64,000 nt of DNA from contig CAVVIQ010000001.1 in assembly GCA_963748385.1 (NCBI GenBank), positions 248,001 to 312,000 on the forward strand, given 5' to 3'. The stretch is from Rhodoblastus sp963748385. Lineage in GTDB: Bacteria; Pseudomonadota; Alphaproteobacteria; Rhizobiales; Beijerinckiaceae. Below, piece by piece: positions 8,758-17,076 of the stretch. The position numbers and the translations under genes were made by a program. The notes under the pieces were generated by a model that was not told where the DNA came from, did no database searches, and saw nothing but the letters and a program-made list of their open reading frames with translations. Positions within the stretch are counted from its first letter, which is position 1, and the number at the start of each line of letters is the position of its first letter.

Positions 8758-9826
8758 CGGTATCGTCCGGCATTTCGGCGACCGCCCGAATGCAAGGGTC
8801 GAAGGCGAAGGCCAGCCGCTCGATCCGCCTTTTCGCCTCGGCGCCCGCGCCGATCCTCGCGCCCCGCAAGGCCCGCACGAAAGGCCCGTCGGGGTGGAAA
8901 TTCCATTCCGTCGGCGCGACGATCCGATAATCCGCGATCCGCCCGCCGCCGTCCAGATGTAAAGAATGATAAAGCCGACCCCGCGCGGAATCGACCGCCG
9001 CGAAACCTTGTCCATCGCCGCCCCTGGCGGCCAGCAAGCCTTCCGGCGGCTCGCCGCCCCTGAGCAAGTTTTCGATCCCTTCGACCGCCGCCGCCATGTC
9101 GGCGCGCCGCGCTTCCAACCTTTCAACGAGATTTCCCGCAGCGCCCCGGCGCGCCGAGGCGCCCGTCTCCGGGCAGCGTTCCGGCAAGGTTGGCGCGCGC
9201 GAAAAACGGGCGTCGCCGGTCATCGCGGCGAAGATATCGTCGTCGTCGCCGGCGCCCAGAAAATCCGGCGCGAGCGGAACCATTCGCCAGCGCTCTTCGT
9301 CCTCGCGGGCCTCGGCGATCTGGCGAGCGAAAAAACCCGTTTCGTCCGCCGGGCCAAGACCCAGCGCCTGCGTCGCGGCGCGCAGATCGGGCAGGACCGC
9401 GGCGCCGGCCTCCGGTATGGCGCGCAAAATCTTGAGCGCGTCGCGCAGGCGCACAATACCGTCCGGCGCGGGCGTCGCGCCCGGCCAGTCGAGCAGGCTG
9501 GCGCGCAGCATTTCGCCGAGCCGCTCGCAAAGCAGCCCCAGCCCCCGCCTGCGCTGCGTCGCCGCGTCGATCCCGACGCCCAGCGCCGCCTCGCCCGCCG
9601 CCCGCGCCGCAAGCGATTGCGACACGGGGCAGAGCGAAAACAGCCGCCCGGCCAGAACCGCCGCTTCCTGCGGCGCGAGCCCGATGAAGACCGGCGACGG
9701 ATCGGCGCGCGGCGAAACGATCTCTATCCCTGCGACCACGCCCTCGCGCAGCCGCGCGCGCAGAACGAGGCACGCCGAAACCGCGCTGATGATTTCCCCT
9801 CGCGCGTCCAGAGCAGAACCCTCCAT
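8750..9826 (-). CDS. hupK: HupK-like hydrogenase accessory protein
   Basis: 358-aa protein placed directly before hypA, the position of hupK in rhizobial and Rhodobacter hup clusters. HupK proteins resemble a reduced [NiFe]-hydrogenase large subunit and are thought to act as a scaffold or assembly factor. Seen: C-terminal FAFDPCIRAVAEM, reminiscent of the DPCxxC end of large subunits but with a single Cys; SLCPVSQSLAA, resembling the first metal-ligand region with one Cys; and FHPDGPF. The remaining ligand cysteines of a true large subunit are missing, so it is not catalytic. The start at 9826 (MEGSALDARGEIIS) is preferred because the reading frame upstream has no family resemblance. It is the first gene of the operon; no hupSL lies within the 10 kb beyond. 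The family call rests on motifs and synteny. Confidence 0.8.
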   Translation of the reverse strand: MEGSALDARGEIISAVSACLVLRARLREGVVAGIEIVSPRADPSPVFIGLAPQEAAVLAGRLFSLCPVSQSLAARAAGEAALGVGIDAATQRRRGLGLLCERLGEMLRASLLDWPGATPAPDGIVRLRDALKILRAIPEAGAAVLPDLRAATQALGLGPADETGFFARQIAEAREDEERWRMVPLAPDFLGAGDDDDIFAAMTGDARFSRAPTLPERCPETGASARRGAAGNLVERLEARRADMAAAVEGIENLLRGGEPPEGLLAARGGDGQGFAAVDSARGRLYHSLHLDGGGRIADYRIVAPTEWNFHPDGPFVRALRGARIGAGAEAKRRIERLAFAFDPCIRAVAEMPDDTDA

Positions 9827-10453
9827 GCCTGTTCGCCTGGCCGCGCCGCCAATCCGCGCGAGCCGTCGCGACCGTTCCCCGAGAACAGAGTTTACATCGC
9901 CGTTCGGCGCTTTCCATGGCGCGGCGCAAATATTCAGGCGATCTGCGCCGCACGCGATCTCCCACGGCCGAAAGGTTCGGCTCATACCGAGCAAAAAATC
10001 CTGTTCGCCCGCAAAAAAACGTCGCGACGACACGGACACGCTCCCGACGGCTCAACGTCGACCTTTGGTCGCCGGGCGCGTCGGTTCGGCGGCGGAGATC
10101 GGCGCATAACGACCTTGGCGCTCGCGCCGAAAGGCGCCGGAACCCATACTCGTCACCAGGAACAGGGGCCATTCGGCGGAGGTCCCGCCTCGGGCCGTGT
10201 CGGTCGGCTCCGGCGATCAAGGCCTGGCTTCGGTAGAAGGATGAGGGAAGAATATGGCGGCAGTACAGCGAGTTGCGACTTCATCTTGGACGTGACCGTT
10301 CCCCAATTCGTGCGGATAAGTTGTTGTAATTGCGCAACATGCGGCCAGAAATAGCGGCGTCTGCGGACGTTACGGAGTGCAATGAGCCGAATCTTTGATA
10401 ATCCTCTGACCATGCGGCGCGAAAAAAATGCCCGCGCGAATTTGGAGGCAAAA
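9827..10453. other. divergent intergenic region between hupK operon and OMP gene
   Basis: 627 bp with the hup/hyp operon leaving to the left and the outer-membrane protein gene to the right, so it should hold both promoters. I see no convincing sigma-54 or FNR/FixK site for hupK. The last 100 bp are less GC-rich and lead to a clear Shine-Dalgarno GGAGG at 10444-10448. Several open frames overlap here, none with recognisable protein features. Confidence 0.5.
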
Positions 10454-11251
10454 ATGCGTAAGATTCTCCTTTCGGGTGTCGCCTTTGCGGCGCTCGCCGG
10501 CCAGGCTCTCGCGGCCGACCTTCCGTCCACCAAAGAGGCCCCGGTCTATGTCGCGCCGGCGCCCGCCATCAGCTGGACCGGCTTCTTTATCGGCGGCCAG
10601 GTCGGCGCGGTCGCGCTCGATGAAACAGCGAACTGGTCACCCTATTATACCTACAATGGGCGGTCGTATTACGATCCAGACGAGGCCGGATGGTATAAAT
10701 CCTCCGGAACCCAGGTCACTGCGGGCGTCAACGTCGGTTATGACTACCAGATGAACAGCTGGGTCCTTGGCGTGATCGGCGACTTCAACGGCCGTTTCGG
10801 CTCGGTGAGCTATTCCGACTACTATAAGGACACGCCCAACTGGGACGCCAGCATTCGCGGCCGCCTCGGCTACCTGCTGACCCCCAATGCGCTCGTATAT
10901 CTGACGGGCGGCGTGGCTTTCGGCGGTTTCCAGCTTGGCTCTAACTACGGCGGCTTCTGTTCTTATTATTGCTACAATTATAACTACCATGCCAACACCA
11001 ACGTCGGCTGGACCATCGGCGGCGGCTTGCAATATGCGCTCGATTCCCACTGGAGCACGAGCATTGAATATCGCTACACCGACTGGGGCAACGCGAACAT
11101 GACGGAAAATTATACGGAAACCTATGACTATGGAAAGTATCTTGATTACAGCGAAGGCTACTATGCGAAACTGGACCGTACGGACAACCGCGTGCAGATC
11201 GGCCTGACCTACAAGTTCGTTTCGGCCGAGCCGGTCGTCGCCAAATATTGA
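10454..11251 (+). CDS. Outer-membrane beta-barrel protein (Omp25/Hbp-like family)
   Basis: 265-aa predicted outer-membrane beta-barrel of the family very common in Rhizobiales (Omp25/Omp31/heme-binding protein type). The N-terminus MRKILLSGVAFAALAGQALA is a clear signal peptide, followed by DLPSTKEAPVYVAPAPAISWTGFFIGGQVG, the family's proline-rich linker and first strand. The rest alternates aromatic and polar residues and ends TYKFV before a short tail, as in eight-stranded barrels. It is Tyr-rich, with an unusual Tyr/Cys loop (CSYYCYNYNY) about residues 173-182. Start 10454 is supported by GGAGG 5 nt upstream. It is monocistronic, with a strong terminator following. Likely structural or porin-like; the ligand is unknown. 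Confidence 0.92.
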   Translation: MRKILLSGVAFAALAGQALAADLPSTKEAPVYVAPAPAISWTGFFIGGQVGAVALDETANWSPYYTYNGRSYYDPDEAGWYKSSGTQVTAGVNVGYDYQMNSWVLGVIGDFNGRFGSVSYSDYYKDTPNWDASIRGRLGYLLTPNALVYLTGGVAFGGFQLGSNYGGFCSYYCYNYNYHANTNVGWTIGGGLQYALDSHWSTSIEYRYTDWGNANMTENYTETYDYGKYLDYSEGYYAKLDRTDNRVQIGLTYKFVSAEPVVAKY

Positions 11252-11280
11252 TCGTCAAATCGTACCGAAATTGGCAATCT

Positions 11281-11307
11281 GGGGCCGGCTCGTCGCCGGC
11301 CCCTTTT
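11281..11307 (+). terminator. Rho-independent terminator after OMP gene
   Basis: Perfect 9-bp GC stem (GGGGCCGGC / GCCGGCCCC) with a 5-nt loop, followed by TTTT, about 30 nt after the OMP stop codon. Confidence 0.85.
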
Positions 11308-11339
11308 CTATTGCGGCGCGGACGAACAGGTGGGCGATC

Positions 11340-12616
11340 ATGATCGAGCAGCCTCTGGAATTGCCTTGCGGGCGCGTGATTCGGAACCGTATCTGCAAGG
11401 CGGCGATGACCGAAGGACTCGCGACGGCGCGAGGGCGCGCGGGGCCTGCCCTCCGGCGGCTCTATTCGGCCTGGGCCGCGGGCGGCGCCGGATGCTGATC
11501 ACCGGCAACATCATGGTCGACGCCCGCTATCTGGAGCGGGCGGGCAATGTCGTCGTCGAGGACGAATCGCAACTCGCGGAGCTGACCGCCTGGGCCGACA
11601 CAGTGCGCGCCGGCGGCAGCCAGTTGTGGGCGCAGATCAGCCATCCGGGCAGGCAATGTCCGCGGCTCGTCAACATGACGCCGCTCGCCCCCTCTGCGGT
11701 GCAGCTCGACCTGCTGAGCAATTTCGGCCGGCCGCGCGCGGCGACCGACGCCGAAATCCTCGACATCGTCGCGCGGTTCGCGCGCGCCGCGGCGGTGCTG
11801 AAACAGGCCGGATTCGACGGCGTGGAGATCCATTCGGCGCACGGCTATCTTCTGTCGCAGTTCCTCTCGCCGCGAACCAACCGGCGCGACGATCGCTGGG
11901 GCGGTTCGCTGGAGAATCGCGCGCGGCTGCTCCTCGATGTGGTCCACGCGACGCGCGCGGCCGTGGGTCCCAATTTTCCCGTCGCGGTGAAACTCAATTC
12001 CTCTGATTTCGTGAAAGGCGGCTTCACGCTGGAAGAGTCTCTGCAAGTCATGCGCTGGCTCGGCGAAGCGCGGATCGATCTGCTCGAGATATCCGGCGGC
12101 ACCTACGAGCAGATGGAGTTCCTCAAAGCCTATGCGGACGGCGAGATGCGCGACAGCACGCGGCGGCGCGAGGCGATGTTCCTGGAATACGCCGCGGCGT
12201 TCAGGGCCGCCGCGACGACGCCGATCATGATCACCGGCGGGTTTCGCACGCTGGCTGGCATGGAGGCGGCGTTGCGCGAGGGAAAGACGGACATGATCGG
12301 CATCGCGCGTCCCTTCTGCCTCGACCCCGATCTGCCGCGGCGCATGATCTCGGGCGCGCTCGCCGCGTTGCCCGCGCCCGAGGACCGGCTTCTGCTCGGG
12401 CGGGGCTTCTGGGGGCCGAACAGCCCATCCGCCCAATTGCGGGGGCTGAACGGGCTGGCGCAGGCGGGATGGTACTATCACCAGATCGAACGTCTCGCCG
12501 CCGGCTTCGCGCCGGAGCCGGAACTGTCGGCGCGCGGGGCGCTGACCGCGCATTTGCGCAAGGATTTCTCGCGGGCGATGGCGCGCCGGTTCGCTTTCAG
12601 CGGCCTGCGCGCTTGA
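11340..12616 (+). CDS. Old Yellow Enzyme family NADH:flavin oxidoreductase (frameshifted)
   Basis: FMN-dependent oxidoreductase of the OYE/2,4-dienoyl-CoA reductase family (TIM barrel). The first ~50 residues (MIEQPLELPCGRVIRNRICK...SAWAAGGAG) are in one frame. The rest, from LITGNIMVDARYLERAGN, is in another. The break at about 11494 is explained by loss of one base (expected GGA-nTG-CTG-ATC). Repaired length is about 425 aa, normal for the family. Downstream motifs are intact: HPGRQ, the FMN/substrate signature HSAHGYLLSQFLSPRTN-RDDRWGG, the GGFR phosphate site and IGIARPFCLDPDLP. There is no iron-sulfur domain, so it is the short form. Substrates may be enones or nitro compounds; undetermined. 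The clean remainder suggests a sequence error rather than decay. Confidence 0.88.
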
Positions 12617-12842
12617 AAGGAGCGGCGGAGGGATACAAGCAGGTCACGGGCCCTCTCGGGCGCAAACTTGCCAGACGCGGCAGTCCCGGCAAAGCTTGCG
12701 CATCGCCAGCGCTGTTCGTCGGTCAGAATCGCTCACGTCCGATAACATCTGACGCCGTCCGAATCGGAAATGCGCCCGACTTTGCGCACAAAGAAGCGCG
12801 CCTAAAAATTAGGCTTTATATCTCAGATCTTTAGCGAACAAG
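12617..12842. other. intergenic region before tRNA-Ser
   Basis: About 225 bp between the oxidoreductase gene and the 3' end of the tRNA. It contains a small inverted repeat GCCTAA/TTAGGC with an AAA loop (12800-12814), too weak and without a proper T-run to call a terminator. No gene supported. Confidence 0.4.
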
Positions 12843-12932
12843 TGGCGGAGGGAGCGGGATTCGAACCCGCGATACGGTTTCCCGTATACACACTTTCCAG
12901 GCGTGCGCCTTCAACCACTCGGCCACCCCTCC
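12843..12932 (-). tRNA. tRNA-Ser (GGA anticodon)
   Basis: On the minus strand the sequence begins GGAGGGGTGGCCGAGTGG and ends in an encoded CCA. The anticodon loop CTGGAAAG gives anticodon GGA. A long variable arm (about GTGTATACGGGAAACCGTATC) marks a class II tRNA, and the T-arm GCGGGTTCGAATCCCGC is perfect. The acceptor stem pairs GGAGGGG with TCCCTCC (one G-T), followed by G73 and CCA. It reads UCC/UCU serine codons. Confidence 0.97.
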
Positions 12933-13038
12933 GTCGTCGCGGCGCAGTCTCAGAATCCTGGCGCCGGGCGAAATCAGGCGCCTTTATAGCCGGTCGGATC
13001 GTCAAAGCAAGGCGGGGCGGCGGGCTTTCGCCAAAGTT

Positions 13039-13701
13039 TCACGCGCTCTCTTTCGCGCCCGCGTCCGGCGCGGCGGTCAGGGTCACTTCCTCGCTGGTCG
13101 CCGTCACCTGCACCGCCATGCCGCAGGAGCGCGCCACCATGCCGGCAAAATAAGGCTGGATGCCATGGGCGTCCACCGTGCCGCTTTCGGAGCGGCCTTC
13201 AAGCAGGTCGGCGACATGGCTGGCGAGCTTGAGATTGGGGCCTTTCACCGTCACCTTTATCCGGGCGTCGTCGCCCTCGCCCTCGACCGTGACGTTCATC
13301 ACTCCCCCGCGCGGAATGCAGGCGGCGGCGATCATGCACAGGTTGAGCGCCAGCTTGACCTTGTTCTTGGCCATGAAGACGCGCGGCGCGTTCCAGTTCA
13401 GCTGGGTGCGGTCGTCAGCGAACAGGCCGCGCGCGACCTTTTCCGCGTCGCCGGTGTCGATCGCCGCGCCCGCCGAACCGGCGGCGCCGAAGGCGAGACG
13501 GCAGAATTGCAACCGCGCGGAGGCCGCCTTGGCGCTCTTGCGAATCAGGTCGAGAGCGAATTCGCGCATGCCCTCGTCCTTGTCCTCCTCCAGCACCTCC
13601 AGCCCGTTGACGATGGCGCCCACCGGACTGATGACGTCATGGCAGACCCGCGAGGCCACGAGGGCGGCAAGATCGAGCGATTCAAGCGCGAGAATGTTCA
13701 T
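13039..13701 (-). CDS. chpT: ChpT histidine phosphotransferase
   Basis: 220-aa ChpT-type histidine phosphotransferase, which relays phosphate from the hybrid kinase CckA to CtrA (and CpdR) in the alphaproteobacterial cell-cycle network. The N-terminal dimerisation helix contains RVCHDVISPVGAIVNGLEVL, where the His is the phosphorylated residue (about residue 20). The C-terminal half resembles a degenerate histidine-kinase ATPase fold (LALNLCMIAAACIPRGG). Size and motif match the Caulobacter, Brucella and Rhizobium proteins. Transcribed alone, divergently from the acyl-CoA synthetase gene. Cytoplasmic. This gene is one of the better lineage markers in the window. Confidence 0.93.
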   Translation of the reverse strand: MNILALESLDLAALVASRVCHDVISPVGAIVNGLEVLEEDKDEGMREFALDLIRKSAKAASARLQFCRLAFGAAGSAGAAIDTGDAEKVARGLFADDRTQLNWNAPRVFMAKNKVKLALNLCMIAAACIPRGGVMNVTVEGEGDDARIKVTVKGPNLKLASHVADLLEGRSESGTVDAHGIQPYFAGMVARSCGMAVQVTATSEEVTLTAAPDAGAKESA

Positions 13702-13992
13702 GGTCGGGTTCCGGACGGCGAATCAGAGAGGGAAGAGGGTGCGGCTGAGGCGGAGTCTAGCCCGCTTTCGCCGGAAACAAAATCCGGCGCGCGGGATCGC
13801 CGCAAGCTCACCCAACTTGCTTAAAAAGACGTTGCTTTCCCGAAATGACGGGCGCGACAGAATGCGCGGGGCCTCAAGGGGTCCATTAGCCGAAGGATTG
13901 AGCGCCCGACGATGGACTCGCAGCCCGTTCTGGCGCACTTTTTCGCGAAATTTGCCGCGCGTCGCACACAAGAACGGCAATGAGGGGGAAAC

Positions 13993-15894
13993 ATGACGAG
14001 CCGCTATCAGGAAGTCTATCAGTTCTGGAAAAAGGACCCGCTCGCCTTCTGGGCCGAGGCGGCCAAAGCGATCGACTGGATCAAGCCGCCCCAAAAAATC
14101 TTCGACCCCGACATGGGCGTTTATGGCCGCTGGTTTCCCGATGGGACGCTCAACACCTGCTACAACGCCCTCGACCGCCATGTGAAGAACGGCCGCGCCG
14201 ATCAGGTCGCGCTGATCTACGACAGCCCGGTCACCGGCATGAAGCGGACCTACACCTATGCGCAGTTGCTCGCCGAGGTGAACGCGGTCGCCTCGGTGCT
14301 CAGGGATTTCGGCGTGACCAAGGGCGACCGTGTGCTGGTCTATATGCCGATGATCGCCGAGGCCGTGATCGGCGTCATGGCCTGCGCCCGCATCGGAGCC
14401 ATCCATTCCGTGGTGTTCGGCGGATTCGCGTCGAAGGAGCTGGCGACCCGCATCAACGATTCCGAGCCCAAGGTCATCCTCGCCGCCTCCTGCGGCGTCG
14501 AGCCCAACCGCGTCGTCAAATACAAGCCGCTGCTCGACGAAGCGATCGACATGGCCGCGGTCAAGCCGGAAAAGGTCCTGCTGCTCCAGCGTCCGCAGGA
14601 AGAGGCCGCGATGATCGGCGGACGCGACTTCAACTGGGGCGACCTGGTCGTCGCGGCGCTGGCCGAGCGGCGCACGGTCGAACCCGTGGAGATGGCGGCG
14701 ACCGATCCGCTCTATATCCTCTACACCTCTGGCACCACCGGCGTCCCCAAGGGCGTGGTGCGCGACAATGGCGGCCATGCGGTCGCCATGTGCTGGACGA
14801 TGAAAAACCTTTACGACATCAAGCCGGGCGAAGTCTTCTGGGCGGCCTCCGACGTCGGCTGGGTGGTCGGCCATTCCTATATCATCTACGGCCAGCTGCT
14901 CTATGGCGCGACCACCGTGGTCTATGAGGGCAAGCCGGTCGGCACGCCCGACGCCGGCGCGTTCTGGCGGATGATCGAGGAATACAAGATCTCGGCGCTG
15001 TTCACCGCGCCGACCGCCTTCCGCGCCGTGCGCAAGGAAGACCCCAACGCCGAACATGTGAAGAAATACAATATCAAGAGCTTGCGCACCCTGTTCCTCG
15101 CCGGCGAACGCGCCGACCCGGAGACTGTCGCCTGGGCGGAACGGGTGCTCGGCGTCCCGGTCATCGACCATTGGTGGCAGACCGAGACCGCCTGGGCCAT
15201 CGCCGGCAATCCGGTCGGCCTGGGGATGCTGCCGGTGAAGCACGGCTCGCCGACCGTGGCCATGCCCGGCTATGACGTGCGCATCGTGGACGAGGCCTCG
15301 CACGAGGTCGGGGTCAACAAGATGGGCTCGATCGTCGTGAAGCTGCCGCTGCCTCCCGGCTGCCTGCCGACCCTCTGGAGGCAGGACGAGCGGATGAAGG
15401 AGAGCTATCTTTCCGAATTCCCCGGCTTCTACAAGACAGCCGACGCCGGTTTCGTCGACCAGGACGACTATCTCTACATCATGGGCCGCACCGACGACAT
15501 CATCAATGTCGCCGGACATCGCCTCTCGACCGGCGGCATGGAGGAAGTGCTGGCCTCGCATCCCGATGTCGCCGAATGCGCGGTGATTGGCGTCAAGGAC
15601 GAGTTGAAGGGCGAGCAGCCCTGCGGCTTCGTGGTGCTGAAATCGGGTGTCGCCCGCTCGCCCATCGACATCGAAAAGGAGCTGATCAAGCTGGTGCGCG
15701 ACAGGATCGGGCCAGTGGCCGCCTTCAAGATCGCGATCACCGTCAACCGACTGCCCAAGACCCGTTCCGGCAAGATCTTGCGCGGCACGATGAAGAAAAT
15801 CGCCGATCACGACCCCTGGACGATGCCGGCGACCATTGACGATCCGGCGATCATGGACGAAATCATGGCCGCCCTCCGGTCCAAGGGTTTCTGA
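13993..15894 (+). CDS. prpE: Propionyl-/acetyl-CoA synthetase (PrpE/ACSS3-like)
   Basis: 633-aa AMP-forming short-chain acyl-CoA synthetase: acid + ATP + CoA to acyl-CoA + AMP + PPi. ACS-type N-terminus (YQEVYQFWKKDPLAFWAEAA). The adenylation motif YTSGTTGVPKGVVRDNGGHA has the PrpE-type VRDNGGH rather than the acetate-enzyme VHTTGGY. Further motifs are WWQTETAW and the C-terminal TRSGKILRG with the lysine that is typically acetylated. RBS GAGGGGG just upstream of the ATG. PrpE/ACSS3-type enzymes prefer propionate, but acetate or butyrate use is possible. Next to chpT by divergence only; no 2-methylcitrate-cycle genes are seen. Confidence 0.9.
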   Translation: MTSRYQEVYQFWKKDPLAFWAEAAKAIDWIKPPQKIFDPDMGVYGRWFPDGTLNTCYNALDRHVKNGRADQVALIYDSPVTGMKRTYTYAQLLAEVNAVASVLRDFGVTKGDRVLVYMPMIAEAVIGVMACARIGAIHSVVFGGFASKELATRINDSEPKVILAASCGVEPNRVVKYKPLLDEAIDMAAVKPEKVLLLQRPQEEAAMIGGRDFNWGDLVVAALAERRTVEPVEMAATDPLYILYTSGTTGVPKGVVRDNGGHAVAMCWTMKNLYDIKPGEVFWAASDVGWVVGHSYIIYGQLLYGATTVVYEGKPVGTPDAGAFWRMIEEYKISALFTAPTAFRAVRKEDPNAEHVKKYNIKSLRTLFLAGERADPETVAWAERVLGVPVIDHWWQTETAWAIAGNPVGLGMLPVKHGSPTVAMPGYDVRIVDEASHEVGVNKMGSIVVKLPLPPGCLPTLWRQDERMKESYLSEFPGFYKTADAGFVDQDDYLYIMGRTDDIINVAGHRLSTGGMEEVLASHPDVAECAVIGVKDELKGEQPCGFVVLKSGVARSPIDIEKELIKLVRDRIGPVAAFKIAITVNRLPKTRSGKILRGTMKKIADHDPWTMPATIDDPAIMDEIMAALRSKGF

Positions 15895-15952
15895 CGCCGA
15901 ACCATTTTCCGCGCCCGGCGCCGGGCGCGGTCGATTCGCATGGGGCGCGGCG

Positions 15953-16438
15953 ATGCCGGAACGATGGATGCAGATCAAGGGCGATCCGTCGATCCGGGCG
16001 CAATTGTTCAACCAGACCCGCGCCGAAAGCATTTTCGACGCCTCGATCGATCGCGTGCATGGGATCGTGCGGGAATTGCTGGCGCGAAAGGGCGTCTTTC
16101 ACGCCAAGATTCACTATTCATCCAACCAGATCACCTGCTGGTTCGCCCGCGATCCATTCTGCTACGAGAAATTCGTGGGCGATGAAGTGCTGAAGGAGGG
16201 CTTCGTCGAGCGTTTCCCCGATTCGGACTACGCCGGCCGCGTTCCCGTGATCGACGACGATCATGTCGCGCGCTTGCTCGAAGAATTCAAACGGCTGCGG
16301 CTGACCGACGAGACCGTCTATCTGCGCAACGGCGCCGTCAATCTGATCAATGGCATGATCAACATGTCCTTTTCCTGCGACGGCACGCAATATATCGATT
16401 TTCGAGCCTTTCTCGCCGGGCTCGACACATTCAGGTGA
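15953..16438 (+). CDS. Conserved hypothetical protein, 161 aa
   Basis: Soluble 161-aa protein with no signal peptide or membrane helix, starting MPERWMQIKGDPSIRAQLFNQ. It is rich in charged and aromatic residues (WFARDPFCYEKFVGDE; GMINMSFSCDGTQYIDFRAFL). I do not recognise a domain. The start is the first ATG after the synthetase stop that gives compact spacing (about 58 nt downstream of prpE); an upstream in-frame extension would overlap prpE and has a low-complexity character. It may be co-transcribed with prpE. Codon use and GC match the neighbours, so it is probably a real lineage-restricted gene. Confidence 0.65.
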   Translation: MPERWMQIKGDPSIRAQLFNQTRAESIFDASIDRVHGIVRELLARKGVFHAKIHYSSNQITCWFARDPFCYEKFVGDEVLKEGFVERFPDSDYAGRVPVIDDDHVARLLEEFKRLRLTDETVYLRNGAVNLINGMINMSFSCDGTQYIDFRAFLAGLDTFR

Positions 16439-16565
16439 AAGCGCCGGCGCAGGCCGGCCCCGCATGGGAAACGCGGGTTAAGCATATCGGCTTAAGTTCA
16501 TCCGCCATTAGCATTTCATCAACAATCCGGAACCTAACGTCGGCGCGGATTGTGACGAGGCTGAG

Positions 16566-17027
16566 ATGGCTTCCACGAAAGAACGCGACCCCGGAATCGT
16601 GCCGCTGATCTGCGAATCGATCGCGCGCCGCCGGGAGATACTCGCCGAAGACGTCGCGGCCCTTGCGGAATCCTGCGCCGGCGACATCGAATTGACGCTC
16701 GACGATGCGCGGGCCATCTTCGCGCTTGCTCGCGCCGAGATTCCCTCCTGCCCGGAATGGCGTGAATTTTTCGCCGAAACCATGAGCGGCTGGTTCGTCG
16801 GCGTCCATGCGCGTCATGAGGTGAGCGAAACGGCCGCGCACAGCCTGATCGGCTGGCTCGGCGGCGAAGAGGCGCGACTGGACGCCGCGCGTTTCCGCCT
16901 CCTGATGCGGGTGCTGGAGCGCGCGCCGCGCTGCCCCGATGAATTGCTCGCCTTCGCGCGCGTCTGCCTGATGCGGGCGATGGGCATGGAAAAGGCGGCG
17001 CCCTACGCCATGCCACAAATCGCCTGA
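16566..17027 (+). CDS. Hypothetical protein, 153 aa, alpha-helical
   Basis: 153-aa soluble, mostly helical, acidic protein (MASTKERDPGIVPLICESIARRREILAED...). Motifs: PSCPEWREFFAETMSGWFVG and HSLIGWLGGEEARLDAARFRLLMRVLERA. Not recognised as a known family. The RBS-like GAGG precedes the ATG. It follows the 161-aa hypothetical gene after 127 bp and converges on the GH15 gene 49 bp later. Codon usage is typical of the window, which supports a true gene. Confidence 0.7.
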   Translation: MASTKERDPGIVPLICESIARRREILAEDVAALAESCAGDIELTLDDARAIFALARAEIPSCPEWREFFAETMSGWFVGVHARHEVSETAAHSLIGWLGGEEARLDAARFRLLMRVLERAPRCPDELLAFARVCLMRAMGMEKAAPYAMPQIA

Positions 17028-17076
17028 CTTGATTTCCAGAAGGCGGCGACGCCGTGGGCCTGGCGTCCTAACGGAG

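Noticed and set aside
10153..10533. Minus-strand 126-codon frame overlapping the OMP promoter and start
   Set aside because: No family resemblance, and it overlaps the OMP start region in antisense.
12800..12814. Small hairpin GCCTAA/TTAGGC near the tRNA as a terminator
   Set aside because: Only 6 bp, AT-rich stem with no proper T-run on the tRNA strand.
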